From Candidatus Gastranaerophilales bacterium (GTDB lineage Bacteria > Cyanobacteriota > Vampirovibrionia > Gastranaerophilales > Gastranaerophilaceae), in NCBI GenBank assembly GCA_944326915.1, contig CALVFT010000001.1:124001-188000 (forward strand): 64,000 bases of DNA. Direction: 5' to 3'. The notes under the pieces were generated by a model. It was not told where the DNA came from. It saw only the letters and a program-made list of their open reading frames with translations, and searched no databases. This document shows, in pieces, positions 44,033 to 54,576 of the stretch. The first letter of the stretch is position 1. The number at the start of each line of letters is the position of its first letter. Both the position numbers and the translations under genes were made by a program.

Positions 44033-44068
44033 AAAAATAGACGGTAATTGATATTACCGTCTATTTTT
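44033..44068 (+). terminator. Rho-independent terminator after reverse rubrerythrin
   Basis: 16-bp stem AAAAATAGACGGTAAT and complement with a TGAT loop. Confidence 0.9.
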
Positions 44069-44136
44069 ATTCGTAATCAAAATATTTTAAAACAACTCCA
44101 TAAATCTGAACAAAGTAAAATTTAAATAATACAATC

Positions 44137-44559
44137 TTACTTGTCAATTATGATATTACGTTGGTACAACAAATCTTTGCGCTGATGAGAGTATTCATCA
44201 TTTTTAGATTTTTCTATGCGTCTTAGCTCTGCATAGCATTCAGCTTTTCCTTGTTCAGTTTGTAGTGCATTACAAGTACCAAGATATTTTTCAAAACTTT
44301 CTCGTCTTGCAGCCCAATAATTTTTCTTAACTCGTTCTGCTTTTACAAAGCTAAAAAGGTCAAATACATCACTTTTATCAGTTCTTTTGACATTTTCATA
44401 GCCTATTTCACAAAATTCCTCCCATTTTGGAGTTGTAACAAGCGGGAGTTGAACTTCTTGAGTTTCTTCTTGATTTACAACATCTTCTCCATCTGCCATA
44501 ACAGGAAGCAGTACTAAAAAAGATAATCCTATTAAAAAAATAATTTTACCAAATTTCAT
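44137..44559 (-). CDS. Secreted hypothetical protein
   Basis: This 140-residue protein has a signal peptide (MKFGKIIFLIGLSFLVLLPV, cut near MADG) and a charged helical mature part with two conserved-looking Cys (CNALQTEQGKAEC). I chose ATG 44559, after AGAGGTG, over the GTG two codons upstream. It lies 16 bp after the acyl-CoA ligase gene, so it is possibly cotranscribed. The family is not recognised. Confidence 0.67.
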   Translation of the reverse strand: MKFGKIIFLIGLSFLVLLPVMADGEDVVNQEETQEVQLPLVTTPKWEEFCEIGYENVKRTDKSDVFDLFSFVKAERVKKNYWAARRESFEKYLGTCNALQTEQGKAECYAELRRIEKSKNDEYSHQRKDLLYQRNIIIDK

Positions 44560-44575
44560 TATCACCTCTAAGATA

Positions 44576-46246
44576 TCATGCCTTTACAAGTTCCCTCACT
44601 TCTTTTCTTTTAATTTTTCTTGTAGTAGTTTTTGGAAGTGGTTCTCTTGTTACAACTATATTAATAGGACGTTTGTATGGTGTCAACTGCTGCGACAATT
44701 TTTTTACTTCATCACGAACTAATTTTTCAACTGTATCCCAATCATATTTTTTAATTAAATCCTCTTGAGGCACTATGACAGCTGCAATATCTTCTGTCCC
44801 ATCTTTGGAACCAAATGTTCTCGATACACCTATAATACATACTTCTGCGAAATAAGGACTTTTTTCTAATACAGATTCTACCTCTTCAGGAAATACTTTC
44901 TTACCCCCTGATAGAACTATCATATTTTTGATTCTTCCTGTTATATAAATATGTCCATGTTCAATTTTTGCAATATCACCGGTATGAAGCCAACCATTTG
45001 AATCAATTACTTCTGAAGTCAAACCAGGTTGATTATGGTAACCTTTCATAACAGAAGGCCCCTTTAACAAAAGTTCTCCTGTATTCTCATCAATTTTAGC
45101 CTCTAAACTTTTCAATGGTCTTCCTACTGAGGCAATATCACTACGCCTATCGGTATTCACTGATACAACAGGACTTGCCTCTGATAATCCATAACCCTGA
45201 TATACTTTTATTCCTATCCTTTCAAAAAATGCTCCAACCGATACATCTAAAGGTGCACCTCCAGATATACAGCCTATAAAATAGCCACCAAATTTGTCAT
45301 GAATCTTTTTGAACATTAATTTTTTTATACTGTAAAATGGAACAAATTTTGCAATATGAAACATTGATTTGAATAAAACTTGCGTTATTTTTGGAGAATT
45401 TTTAATTTCATTTTCAATCCCTGTCTTGAGCAACTTCAAAAAGGCAGGTACAACTATCATAAATTCAACTTGCTTTTCTCTCATAATACTAAGAATATCT
45501 TTAGGTTTAAGACTTTGAGTGTAGTATACTGAAAAACCAAAATTCAAAAATGTTGAAAACCCAACAGTCAATTCAAACAAATGATTCATCGGTAAAATTG
45601 ATAAAATGGTAACGTTTTGGTAAGGTAATATTTTTTCTAAAGCATATTGCAAATCTTCAAGCTGGGTAAACATATTTACAAACGAAATTTCAACACCCTT
45701 TGGAGCACCTGTCGTACCAGACGTATAAATTATCAATGCAGTAGATTTTGAACTTCTATAACGCCATTTACAATCATAATTATTTGGCAAAGAATAAATA
45801 CTCTGTAATTCTGAATTATATGATGGCTCATCAATTACCAAAATTGTCCTGATAGAAGATATCTTCTTCTGTAACTCTATAGCTCGTTGTACAAAGTTTT
45901 GAGACACAAGCATTACAGTTGGTTCACAATCAAGCAAAATAGATGTCAATTCATATTCTGTAAGTTTGATATCCAAGGGAACAGTAATCATCCCTGAAAG
46001 AATTGAGGCAAATACACAAGCACCATATTCAGGTTTCGACTCAGATAAAATAGCAAGCCTTTCTCCTTTTTTCACTTGAACACTATTAATCAAATAATGA
46101 GCTAGCTTCCTTGACATCAAACCAATTCCGCTATAGGTAAATTCCTTCCAACCCATTGGAGTTTTCATTCCTAATGCAACTCTATCTGCATAATCATTAG
46201 TTTTATTCTCCAAAAGAGATAAAATATTCCTTTGCCTTAATCCCAT
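44576..46246 (-). CDS. AMP-binding long-chain fatty acid-CoA ligase-type enzyme
   Basis: ANL-superfamily adenylating enzyme, 556 residues. The P-loop TALIIYTSGTTGAPKGVEIS, the motif YQGYGLSEASPVVS, GWLHTGDIAKIEHGHIYITG and the hinge RIKNMIVLSGGKKVFPEEVE are present, and the C-terminal lysine lies in KTTTRKIKRKEV. It most resembles long-chain acyl-CoA synthetases, which activate fatty acids; an acyl-ACP or other carboxylate substrate cannot be excluded. AGGTG lies before the ATG. Confidence 0.86.
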   Translation of the reverse strand: MGLRQRNILSLLENKTNDYADRVALGMKTPMGWKEFTYSGIGLMSRKLAHYLINSVQVKKGERLAILSESKPEYGACVFASILSGMITVPLDIKLTEYELTSILLDCEPTVMLVSQNFVQRAIELQKKISSIRTILVIDEPSYNSELQSIYSLPNNYDCKWRYRSSKSTALIIYTSGTTGAPKGVEISFVNMFTQLEDLQYALEKILPYQNVTILSILPMNHLFELTVGFSTFLNFGFSVYYTQSLKPKDILSIMREKQVEFMIVVPAFLKLLKTGIENEIKNSPKITQVLFKSMFHIAKFVPFYSIKKLMFKKIHDKFGGYFIGCISGGAPLDVSVGAFFERIGIKVYQGYGLSEASPVVSVNTDRRSDIASVGRPLKSLEAKIDENTGELLLKGPSVMKGYHNQPGLTSEVIDSNGWLHTGDIAKIEHGHIYITGRIKNMIVLSGGKKVFPEEVESVLEKSPYFAEVCIIGVSRTFGSKDGTEDIAAVIVPQEDLIKKYDWDTVEKLVRDEVKKLSQQLTPYKRPINIVVTREPLPKTTTRKIKRKEVRELVKA

Positions 46247-46391
46247 AAAAACACCTCATACCATCACTAAAATACAGAAAGTCTTAATTAAAGAATAGTA
46301 TTTTAACCCCCAAAAGTCAAGTAATTAAAAGCTCTGTAACATTTTTGTGATAAAATTATCTTGCAAGCTATTTTATAAAAAGGAATAAAAA

Positions 46392-47717
46392 ATGAAACAC
46401 GTATATATCGATACAATGGGTTGTCAAATGAATAAATCAGATACAGAAAGAATGCTTGGAATGCTTTCTCACTTTGACTATGTAGAAGTCAAAAATCCTG
46501 AAGAAGCTGATTTACTTATGATTAATACTTGTTCTATCAGACAACTTTCAGAAGATAAAGCCTTTAGTGCAATTGGGACTTGGGGCAAGTGGAAAAAAGA
46601 AGGTAAAGATATAAAAATTGGCTTTTGTGGTTGCGTTGCTCAGCAAAAAGCAGAAGAAATTTTCAAAAGAGCTCCATACGTAGACTTTGTACTTGGAACT
46701 CACAAAATATATTCACTTCCTGAAATAATCAAAAAAATCAATGCAGGCGAAAGAGTTTGCGAATGTACTGAAACAAATGCAACAGAAGATAATCTTGCAA
46801 AAGAATACAACATTGAACGAGTAAAAGGCGTAAATGCTTGGATTCCTATTACAGAAGGATGCAACAATTTTTGCACATACTGTATAGTACCATATACCAG
46901 AGGTCGTGAACGTTCAAGAATGCCTGAAATTATCATAAAAGAAGCTCAAGATGCTCTCAATGCCGGCTTTAAAGAAATTACACTACTTGGGCAAAATGTA
47001 GACAGCTACGGCAAAGATTTTAAAGACAGAAACTACAGGCTAGCACAACTTTTAAGAGATTTAAACGCTCTAGAAGGCAAATTTAGAATTCGCTTTGTAA
47101 CATCATATCCTACAGATATAACTGATGAACTTATCGAAACAGCAATAGAACTTGATAAAGTATGTGAATACTACCATATACCTATGCAATCAGGAAGCAG
47201 CGAAGTCTTAAAAGCAATGAACAGACGCTATGACAGAGAAACTTATGCTAAAATTGTTCAAAAAATCAGAAAAATGGTTCCAGATGTCACAATAACAAGT
47301 GACTTTATTGCCGGATTCCCTGGAGAAACAGAAGAACAATTTGAAGAAACTCTTACTGCTATCGATGAATTTGAATTGGATTACTCAAATGTTGCAGCAT
47401 ACTCTCCAAGAGAAAAAACTGTTGCCGCAAAATGGGTAGATAAATATATCCCTGAAGATATTAAAGACAAAAGATTTCAAAGACTTAATGACAAAGTCAA
47501 AGAAAATTGCTTGAAATCAAATAAGAAATACGTCGGAAGGGAAATGGAAATTCTCGTAGAAAGTTTCTACAACCACAAAGGTAAAAATATAATCACAGGT
47601 AAAACAAGAAATAATAAAACAGTCCATGTACCTTGTGATAAAGACCTTACCGGAGAATTTGTCAACGTAAAAATATCAGGAGCAAAAACCTGGTATCTTC
47701 AAGGAGAACTTATATAA
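46392..47717 (+). CDS. miaB: tRNA-2-methylthio-N6-dimethylallyladenosine synthase MiaB
   Basis: Radical-SAM methylthiotransferase acting on i6A37 of tRNA. The 441 residues have the N-terminal UPF0004 cluster cysteines (C11 in TMGCQMN, C47 in NTCSIR, and GFCGCVAQQ), the SAM cluster GCNNFCTYCIVPYTRG and the C-terminal TRAM domain (from about 375). The TMGCQMNKSD start is typical of MiaB rather than MtaB or RimO. AAAAGGAA lies before the ATG. Confidence 0.94.
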   Translation: MKHVYIDTMGCQMNKSDTERMLGMLSHFDYVEVKNPEEADLLMINTCSIRQLSEDKAFSAIGTWGKWKKEGKDIKIGFCGCVAQQKAEEIFKRAPYVDFVLGTHKIYSLPEIIKKINAGERVCECTETNATEDNLAKEYNIERVKGVNAWIPITEGCNNFCTYCIVPYTRGRERSRMPEIIIKEAQDALNAGFKEITLLGQNVDSYGKDFKDRNYRLAQLLRDLNALEGKFRIRFVTSYPTDITDELIETAIELDKVCEYYHIPMQSGSSEVLKAMNRRYDRETYAKIVQKIRKMVPDVTITSDFIAGFPGETEEQFEETLTAIDEFELDYSNVAAYSPREKTVAAKWVDKYIPEDIKDKRFQRLNDKVKENCLKSNKKYVGREMEILVESFYNHKGKNIITGKTRNNKTVHVPCDKDLTGEFVNVKISGAKTWYLQGELI

Positions 47718-47728
47718 GTATAATACTA

Positions 47729-47756
47729 AACCTCCAAAGTTAAAACTTTGGAGGTT
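47729..47756 (+). terminator. Hairpin after miaB
   Basis: Perfect 12-13 bp stem AACCTCCAAAGTT / AACTTTGGAGGTT, but followed by A rather than T, so it is a weak intrinsic terminator or an RNA 3' stabiliser. Confidence 0.55.
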
Positions 47757-47767
47757 AAAAAAATGAA

Positions 47768-47796
47768 AACGGCCGAATAACATTATACGCGGCCTT
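47768..47796 (-). terminator. Terminator of the gene at 47827
   Basis: On the minus strand, AAGGCCG, loop, CGGCC, then TTTTCATTTTTTT. Confidence 0.7.
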
Positions 47797-47826
47797 AATT
47801 TATTTGGTGAAATTTATATAAAACTT

Positions 47827-48369
47827 TTACGCTTGCTTGGAATCTCTGAATGCATTTACCAAAACCCCAGCAAGGAATCCTGCTATCGCTCCAGGAATTA
47901 CAAATCCTGCTACAGATCTTTCTGATTTAACCATTCTTTTACAACCTTTTATAATGGTCTCAGCCCTTTTTCTTGCGCTAGTATTAACTTTTGCAATAAT
48001 CTCTTGATATTCTTGACCTGCACCAGGAACTTTTGCTTCAAGCTCTTTTACTTTCTTAGCTATACTATTAGCCAAAAAACCTTCATTGCCTTTTTTATTT
48101 TCAATCATTTTCACAAACGCATCCTGAGCAAGAGTTAACTTTTTATTATTTTCTTTGGCTGATGTTTTAATAAGATCTACCATATCTTTATTAGCTGTCT
48201 TATTACAAGACATTCTAATAGCTTTCATACTGAAATCATTTTCTTTTGGAGTAACAGGTAAAGTACTTCTAATTACACGACCTGCTTCAATACCCAAAAC
48301 TGTTCCTAACAAAACATTCGGGAATGCGGATTTATCACGATAATATACATCTACTGCTCTTACTGTCAT
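47827..48369 (-). CDS. Hypothetical protein with a C-terminal membrane segment
   Basis: This 180-residue protein (MTVRAVDVYYRDKSAFPNVL) has a soluble Lys-rich middle and a hydrophobic C-terminus (about 153-172, FVIPGAIAGFLAGVLVNAF). Weak hydrophobic stretches near residues 20-35 may be a second segment. AAAGG lies 11 bases before the ATG. The family is not recognised. Confidence 0.65.
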   Translation of the reverse strand: MTVRAVDVYYRDKSAFPNVLLGTVLGIEAGRVIRSTLPVTPKENDFSMKAIRMSCNKTANKDMVDLIKTSAKENNKKLTLAQDAFVKMIENKKGNEGFLANSIAKKVKELEAKVPGAGQEYQEIIAKVNTSARKRAETIIKGCKRMVKSERSVAGFVIPGAIAGFLAGVLVNAFRDSKQA

Positions 48370-48557
48370 AGCTAATAAACCTTTATTTAACTAACACTAC
48401 ACGTAAAACACATACTCTCGCATCCTTATCAGATTAGTAACAATCTGATCTAAGAATAGTTAATATATGGTAGATTTACACTTAAATATTCCAAACTTGC
48501 ACTGCAAGCGTTACTATGGAACTGAGTAATTAAATCCTTTGGCAGTTTATCACAGAT

Positions 48558-49589
48558 TTACTTTTTTGTCAATGCTTTTATAAAGTTTAGTAACAGCATT
48601 ACGATTACAATAGCTAATATATAAATGAAGTAATGTTTTATTGTATCAGAGCCCATAAATAAAGAAGCTAAAGCTCCTGCAATAATTGCAACTGAAGTTA
48701 AAATCATAACAGTTTTCTTTTGTGAAAAACCTGCATGCAAAAGTTTATGGTGAATATGCTCTGCATCAGCAACAAAAGGAGATTTTCCTTTTGCAATTCT
48801 TCTTAAAGAAGAAAATGTAATATCCATAATAGGTACAGCCAGTACCAAAAACGGTAATAAAATTGCTAAAGTTGCAGCCTTCATAACACCTGTAATTGAT
48901 ATCGTTGCAAGCAAAAAACCTGAAAATAATGCACCAGAATCACCCATAAATATCTTTGCAGGGTTAAAGTTATAAGTTAAAAACGCAAGCATTGATCCTG
49001 CCAAAATAAAGCCAATCAACGCACTCATAGGGTTTGGAGGAGTCATAGCAACTGCAATAATCGCAAGAGTAATTGCGTTAATTGTTACGACAGAACCCGC
49101 TAGGCCATCGACACCATCTATGAAATTCAAAGCATTTGAAATCCCAACAATCCATAATAAGGTTATCGGATATGAAAAAATTCCAATATCACCTATGAAA
49201 GGTACATTATTAATTTGAACGCCTAAAAGATATACCAATGTTGCAATTGATATTTGAATGAATAATTTAAACTTAGCATCCAAATTATAAATATCATCCA
49301 CAAGTCCTAACAAGAACATTAAAGATCCACCCAATAAAATCCCTGACAAAAGACTTCCATATGGATAGTAACTCAAGCACACCAAACATAAAAATGTCAA
49401 CATTAAACTTGCCCATATAGCAACCCCACCAATTCTTGATATTGGTTTTGTATGAATTTTACGTTCATTTGGGACGTCCACTAAGCCTTCTTTTTTAGAA
49501 AAACTTATTACCAAAGGTACAAGACATACTCCTATTAAGTAAGCTATTACTGTCCCCATAACATGTGCGTGAGATAATTTTATTAACAT
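48558..49589 (-). CDS. Undecaprenyl-phosphate sugar-1-phosphate transferase, WecA/TagO type
   Basis: GT4-family polyprenyl-phosphate transferase that starts O-antigen-like or teichoic-type glycans on the inner membrane. The 343 residues have about 10 transmembrane segments. They show LGLVDDIYNLDAKFKL, the catalytic NALNFIDGVDGLAG, KIFMGDSGALFSGF and the His-loop DAEHIHHKLLHAGFSQ. These point to WecA/TagO rather than MraY. Together with the upstream rhamnose genes it suggests surface polysaccharide synthesis. It is 14 bp after glyA. Confidence 0.88.
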   Translation of the reverse strand: MLIKLSHAHVMGTVIAYLIGVCLVPLVISFSKKEGLVDVPNERKIHTKPISRIGGVAIWASLMLTFLCLVCLSYYPYGSLLSGILLGGSLMFLLGLVDDIYNLDAKFKLFIQISIATLVYLLGVQINNVPFIGDIGIFSYPITLLWIVGISNALNFIDGVDGLAGSVVTINAITLAIIAVAMTPPNPMSALIGFILAGSMLAFLTYNFNPAKIFMGDSGALFSGFLLATISITGVMKAATLAILLPFLVLAVPIMDITFSSLRRIAKGKSPFVADAEHIHHKLLHAGFSQKKTVMILTSVAIIAGALASLFMGSDTIKHYFIYILAIVIVMLLLNFIKALTKK

Positions 49590-49603
49590 ATTTCTTTAAT
49601 TCC

Positions 49604-50842
49604 CTATTGATATATCGGATATTTTTTACATAGTTTAAGAGAACGTTCTCTTAAATTCTTTAATCCTAATTCATTATCTGACGAAAATATTGCAGATGCA
49701 ATAATTTTTGCAACTTCTTTCATATCTTCTTCTTTAAAACCTCTTGTTGTCACTGCCGGAGTTCCAAGTCTTATACCACTTGTTACAAAAGGGCTTTGAG
49801 GATCATTTGGTACTGTATTTTTATTAGCAGTAATACCAACCAACTCCAAGACATTTGCCATATCTTTACCTGTTTTTCCTGTTTTTCTCAAATCAAGAGT
49901 CATCAAGTGGTTTTCGGTCATGCCTCCTACAATATCCATACCTTCGTCCATCAATCCTTGAGCCAAAGCTTTAGCATTTTTGATAATTTGTGCGGCATAT
50001 TCTTTAAACTCAGGCTTAGAAGCTTCTAAAAGAGCAACAGTTTTGCCAGCAATAATATGTTCCAACGGACCACCTTGCATACCAGGAAAAACTGCCTTAT
50101 CAATTATTTGAGCAAACTCTTCATCACACATAGTGATTCCACCCCTTGGTCCACGCAAAGACTTGTGAGTTGTAGTTGTAACAAATTGTGCATAACCTGC
50201 AGGAGATGGATGAAGTCCGGCTGCTACAAGTCCTGCAATATGTGCAATATCAGCTAACAAATAAGCACCTACTTCATCTGCGATTTCTCTGAATTTTTTG
50301 AAGTCTATAATTTTTGAATAATTACTTGCACCGCAAATGATTAGCTTAGGTTTATGCTGATGAGCCATTTCTCGAACATTTTCATAATCAATATTACCTT
50401 CTGCATCGACTCCATAGCTCTTTACATCATAGAACAAGCCTGAAAAATTAACAGGAGAACCATGAGATAGGTGACCACCATTTGATAAGTCCATACCCAA
50501 AACTTTATCACCAGGTTTTAATACAGCCATAAACACAGCCATATTTGCTTGAGCACCACTATGAGGTTGAACATTAGCATGATCCATTCCAAACAATTTA
50601 CAAGCTCTTTCTTGAGCAAGTGCTTCGATTACATCTACATGTTCACATCCGTTATAAAACCTTTTACTTGGCTTTCCTTCTGCGTATTTATTAGTCAACA
50701 CACTTCCACAAGCTTCCATAACTGCTTTTGATGTAATATTTTCACTCGCAATCAACTCTATTGTATTTTGCTGTCTTTCAAATTCCAACTCAATTTGTTT
50801 TGCTACATCCGGATCAACTTTTTTTATATTATCTAAATTCAT
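49604..50842 (-). CDS. glyA: Serine hydroxymethyltransferase
   Basis: PLP enzyme interconverting serine and glycine with tetrahydrofolate. The 412 residues contain the PLP lysine motif [15 protein letters not shown] and [14 protein letters not shown]; the length is normal. I chose ATG 50842 ([10 protein letters not shown]), with GAGGTG six bases away, over the in-frame TTG at 50860. It lies 88 bp after rfbA on the same strand. Confidence 0.96.
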   Translation of the reverse strand: MNLDNIKKVDPDVAKQIELEFERQQNTIELIASENITSKAVMEACGSVLTNKYAEGKPSKRFYNGCEHVDVIEALAQERACKLFGMDHANVQPHSGAQANMAVFMAVLKPGDKVLGMDLSNGGHLSHGSPVNFSGLFYDVKSYGVDAEGNIDYENVREMAHQHKPKLIICGASNYSKIIDFKKFREIADEVGAYLLADIAHIAGLVAAGLHPSPAGYAQFVTTTTHKSLRGPRGGITMCDEEFAQIIDKAVFPGMQGGPLEHIIAGKTVALLEASKPEFKEYAAQIIKNAKALAQGLMDEGMDIVGGMTENHLMTLDLRKTGKTGKDMANVLELVGITANKNTVPNDPQSPFVTSGIRLGTPAVTTRGFKEEDMKEVAKIIASAIFSSDNELGLKNLRERSLKLCKKYPIYQ

Positions 50843-50929
50843 GTTCACCTCATAATTCAAAATACATACACAGTAATTATAATTAAAAATAATAAATCAA
50901 ACAAATTCTTAAATTATCTTTAGGAACAA

Positions 50930-51805
50930 TCAGGAATTAAGCATTGACTTAATATAGTTATAATATTCGTTATTTTTAAAATTATCGACTTTTGACAAAA
51001 GAAATTCTTTTGAAACGAACCCCATACGATATGCGACTTCTTCAAGACAAGCAATTTTTATCCCTTGATTTTCCTCAATTGTCTGTACATATTGACTTGC
51101 TTGTAATAGAGAATGATGAGTTCCTGTATCAAGCCAAGCAAAGCCTCGTCCAAGGATTTCAACGTTTAAATTATTCTTTGAAAGATAAATATTATTCAAA
51201 TCAGTTATTTCAAGTTCTCCCCTTGCTGATGGCTTCAAATCTTGGGCAAATTTTACAACATCATTATCATAAAAATATAATCCGGTTACAGCATAATTAG
51301 ATTTAGGAACTTTTGGTTTCTCTTCTAGTGATAAAACTTTTCCCGAATCATCAAATTCTACAACACCAAATCTTTGAGGATCTTTCACCTGATAGCCAAA
51401 TACTGTAGCTCCACCATTATTTTTAATATTTTTAACAACTCTTTTTAAAGTACCTGAAAATCCTGGACCATAGAATATGTTATCACCTAATACAAGCGCG
51501 ACATCATCATCTCCAATGAATTCTTTTCCAAGAATAAAAGCTTGCGCAAGACCATCAGGGCTAGGTTGTTCTACATAAGAAAAAGCAACTCCAAACTGTT
51601 CTCCATCACCTAACAATCTTTTGAAATTAGGTAAATCCTGCGGAGTTGATATAATGAGAATTTCTTTTATTCCTGCCAACATCAAAACAGATATCGGATG
51701 ATAAATCATTGGTTTGTCATAAATAGGCAACAATTGCTTTGATACCGCAATTGTTGACGGATATAATCTTGTACCTGAACCTCCTGCTAGTACTATACCT
51801 TTCAT
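50930..51805 (-). CDS. rfbA: Glucose-1-phosphate thymidylyltransferase
   Basis: First committed step of dTDP-L-rhamnose: dTTP + glucose-1-P to dTDP-glucose. The 291 residues show [45 protein letters not shown] and [13 protein letters not shown]. Its ATG overlaps the rfbD stop by four bases, so translation is coupled. It is the last gene of the rhamnose operon. Confidence 0.95.
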   Translation of the reverse strand: MKGIVLAGGSGTRLYPSTIAVSKQLLPIYDKPMIYHPISVLMLAGIKEILIISTPQDLPNFKRLLGDGEQFGVAFSYVEQPSPDGLAQAFILGKEFIGDDDVALVLGDNIFYGPGFSGTLKRVVKNIKNNGGATVFGYQVKDPQRFGVVEFDDSGKVLSLEEKPKVPKSNYAVTGLYFYDNDVVKFAQDLKPSARGELEITDLNNIYLSKNNLNVEILGRGFAWLDTGTHHSLLQASQYVQTIEENQGIKIACLEEVAYRMGFVSKEFLLSKVDNFKNNEYYNYIKSMLNS

Positions 51806-52638
51806 TCTGCATCTCCTTCATCAAAATTTCTTAAAGCCAAGTAATCTTTCAATGCAATTCTCCAATCCCTGCATATTCCTTGGTTGTCCATAACACTATA
51901 TTTAGGTCTTTTTACAGGACTTGGAAATTCATCAGATGTACAAGGTTGTAAATTTGTTTCTAGTTTCATTTGATTAAAAATTTCTTTTGCAAATCCATAC
52001 CAACTTGTCATGCCTGAGCCACAAACATGATATGTGCCATATGGTTTTGAAAGCAGTTTTAATATTCCGTTTGCCAACTCTACTGTCCAAGTCGGACATC
52101 CTACTTGATCATCAACAACTTTTAAATCAGGTTTTGTAGCTAGTGAAATCATAGTTTCTACAAAATTCTTACCGTAATGACCATAAAGCCAGCTTGTCCT
52201 TGCTATATAATATTTTTTGCATAGACTTCTTACAGCTTCTTCTCCTTCATACTTTGTCATACCATAATTATTTAAAGGATTTACTCTGTCTTCTGGAGTA
52301 TAGGGTTCTGTTTTTTCGCCATCAAAGACATAATCTGTTGAAATATAAACTAATGTTATGCCAAGTTTTCCACATATTTCTGCAATATTTTCAGTACCAG
52401 TAACATTTATTGCTTCTGCGCCAGCCAGATCCTCCTCTGCTTTATTTACGTTAGTATATGCAGCACAATGTATAACTAAATCAGGATGAGTTTCTGTTAT
52501 AAATTCTTCAACAGCCGAATTATCTGTAATATCTAGATTATCTTTATCTGTTTCTATTACATAACAGCCACTATCTTCTAAAATCGGACACAAATCTTGT
52601 CCTAACATTCCTTTCGCACCGGTTACTAAAACTTTCAA
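51802..52638 (-). CDS. rfbD: dTDP-4-dehydrorhamnose reductase
   Basis: NADPH-dependent last step of dTDP-L-rhamnose synthesis. The 278 residues have a Rossmann start [20 protein letters not shown], the catalytic YGMTKYEGE, and RTSWLYG. It is followed directly by rfbA (ATGA overlap) and preceded, 19 bp away, by the GT92 gene. Confidence 0.94.
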   Translation of the reverse strand: MKVLVTGAKGMLGQDLCPILEDSGCYVIETDKDNLDITDNSAVEEFITETHPDLVIHCAAYTNVNKAEEDLAGAEAINVTGTENIAEICGKLGITLVYISTDYVFDGEKTEPYTPEDRVNPLNNYGMTKYEGEEAVRSLCKKYYIARTSWLYGHYGKNFVETMISLATKPDLKVVDDQVGCPTWTVELANGILKLLSKPYGTYHVCGSGMTSWYGFAKEIFNQMKLETNLQPCTSDEFPSPVKRPKYSVMDNQGICRDWRIALKDYLALRNFDEGDAE

Positions 52639-52657
52639 AACAATACCTCTTTACTTT

Positions 52658-53611
52658 TTAATCTTGTATAAACAAACTTTCTTTTAACTTTTTTACATAT
52701 TTCTGTATTCTATAATCATACTTCCAATCAGAGAAATTCAAATCATTATCGTTATACACTCTTTTTGCTTGTTTCGTTGCCCTACCTCTCATAATTTTAT
52801 TAATATATTCAGATTTTGACTTACAGAAGTAATGATTAATAACTATTTTAGATGAAACATGTTTATTTGAAATAGGTCCTTTCACTTTTTCATAATTTTC
52901 ATTTACAGGGTAGATCCTGTCTTTATAATAACAAAAATGAGGATTATTCATACTCACAACTCTTGTTGGGTCAAAAATTGTTTTTACATGCCTGTTAACT
53001 ATGTAGTTAGTATCAGAATACGTTCTTAAATAGTTTGCTGTAACTAATCCACCATTTTCTTTTGGAGGATTATCAAAACCGTTTGAATCAAACATACACC
53101 AATTAACGCACAACCCTGGGTATTGTTCATAATCACTTAATAAATTTTGTAAATTGTCATTTTCAATAGGAACAATAAATTCATCCAAATCTATCACAGC
53201 CATCCACCTTGTTTGGTCTTTATATTTGTATATTGCGTCACAATATACTTTATTTTGGATAGCACTGCCACTAACTTTATGATAACAAACAATACCAGAA
53301 TCAATGTAAGGTTGTAATACTTCCCTCATATTATCTGTAGAATCATTATCATACAAGTAAAATCTTTCAACACCTACTATTTTGTGATACTCGATCCATT
53401 CTTTTATATATGGAGCCTCATTTTTTAGTATAGCAACTATTGAAAGATAAACTTTTGGATTATCATATTTTTCTGGAATTATAGGCTGCAATTTTGGTAA
53501 CATGTGACGTGAAAGAGATATCCCACAAAATTTATAAAAAGCAAGATAATATTCCCCACCTAAATAAGTTTCATGCCAAAATTTATTTAAAAAACTACCT
53601 ACAAGTGACAT
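52658..53611 (-). CDS. Glycosyltransferase family 92 protein within the rhamnose operon
   Basis: This 317-residue protein of the GT92/DUF23 type contains ILKNEAPYIKEWIEYH, ERFYLYDNDSTDNM, the DxD motif in MAVIDLDEFIVP and a later CMFDSNGFDN stretch. GT92 enzymes are galactosyltransferase-like in animals, and bacterial members decorate surface glycans. The donor here is unknown. Its start overlaps the rfbB end by 17 bp, so it is an integral member of the operon, probably using or extending the rhamnosylated polymer. Confidence 0.82.
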   Translation of the reverse strand: MSLVGSFLNKFWHETYLGGEYYLAFYKFCGISLSRHMLPKLQPIIPEKYDNPKVYLSIVAILKNEAPYIKEWIEYHKIVGVERFYLYDNDSTDNMREVLQPYIDSGIVCYHKVSGSAIQNKVYCDAIYKYKDQTRWMAVIDLDEFIVPIENDNLQNLLSDYEQYPGLCVNWCMFDSNGFDNPPKENGGLVTANYLRTYSDTNYIVNRHVKTIFDPTRVVSMNNPHFCYYKDRIYPVNENYEKVKGPISNKHVSSKIVINHYFCKSKSEYINKIMRGRATKQAKRVYNDNDLNFSDWKYDYRIQKYVKKLKESLFIQD

Positions 53612-54575
53612 TCTTAGCCTCTATATGCTTGATCCATTCCTGGTTATTCAAATACCAATCAATAGTTAATTTAATACCCTCTTCAAAAGTTAAAGAAGGT
53701 TCCCAACCCAATTCACTTTGAATTTTATCATTGCATATAGCATAGCGTTTGTCATGACCTAAACGATCTTCTACATATTTGATTGAAGACTCATCTTTTC
53801 CCATAGCTTCAAGGATTATGTGAGTAATTTCAAGATTTGTCTTCTCATTATGACCACCAATGTTGTATACTTCTCCAACTTTACCCTTGTGAAGTACTGT
53901 ATCTATAGCTGCACAGTGGTCATATACATATAACCAGTCACGAACATTCATTCCATCTCCATATACAGGGACTTTTTCACCTTTTAAAAGTTGTGAGATA
54001 AAAAATGGAATAAGTTTTTCAGGATATTGATAAGGTCCGTAATTGTTAGAACAACGAGTATTCAATACTGGCATATTGTATGTTTCATGGTAAGCTCTTA
54101 CAAGCATATCAGCAGATGCTTTTGATGCTGAATATGGACTGTTCGGAGCTAAAGGAGTAGTTTCATGAAAATACCCAGTTTTACCAAGTGTTCCATACAC
54201 CTCATCTGTTGATACCTGCAAAAATCTTTCTGTTTTAAATTCTCTTGCAGCTTGTAATAGATTTAGAGTTCCCTTTACATTCGTTTCAATAAAAATTTCT
54301 GGACCTGTAATAGAACGATCAACATGTGACTCTGCTGCAAAATTTACAACCGCATCAACTTGTTCTACTAACTGAGGTACAAGTTTTTTATCACAAATAT
54401 CACCATGCACAAATGTGTAATTTGGATTATCTTTAACATCATCAAGATTTTCTATATTTCCTGCATAAGTTAACGCATCTAAGTTGATAATTTTGTAATC
54501 AGGATGTCTTTGCAACATTTGTCTTACAAAACAACTTCCAATAAACCCAGCACCACCAGTTACAAGTATTTTCAT
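53595..54575 (-). CDS. rfbB: dTDP-glucose 4,6-dehydratase
   Basis: Second step of dTDP-rhamnose synthesis. The 326 residues have VTGGAGFIGSCFVR, NFAAESHVDRSI, STDEVYG, the catalytic YSASKA, NNYGPYQYPEKLIP and a C-terminal DRLGHDKRY. Two bases separate it from rfbC, and it overlaps the GT92 gene at its 3' end. Confidence 0.95.
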   Translation of the reverse strand: MKILVTGGAGFIGSCFVRQMLQRHPDYKIINLDALTYAGNIENLDDVKDNPNYTFVHGDICDKKLVPQLVEQVDAVVNFAAESHVDRSITGPEIFIETNVKGTLNLLQAAREFKTERFLQVSTDEVYGTLGKTGYFHETTPLAPNSPYSASKASADMLVRAYHETYNMPVLNTRCSNNYGPYQYPEKLIPFFISQLLKGEKVPVYGDGMNVRDWLYVYDHCAAIDTVLHKGKVGEVYNIGGHNEKTNLEITHIILEAMGKDESSIKYVEDRLGHDKRYAICNDKIQSELGWEPSLTFEEGIKLTIDWYLNNQEWIKHIEAKNVTCR

Positions 54576-54576
54576 A

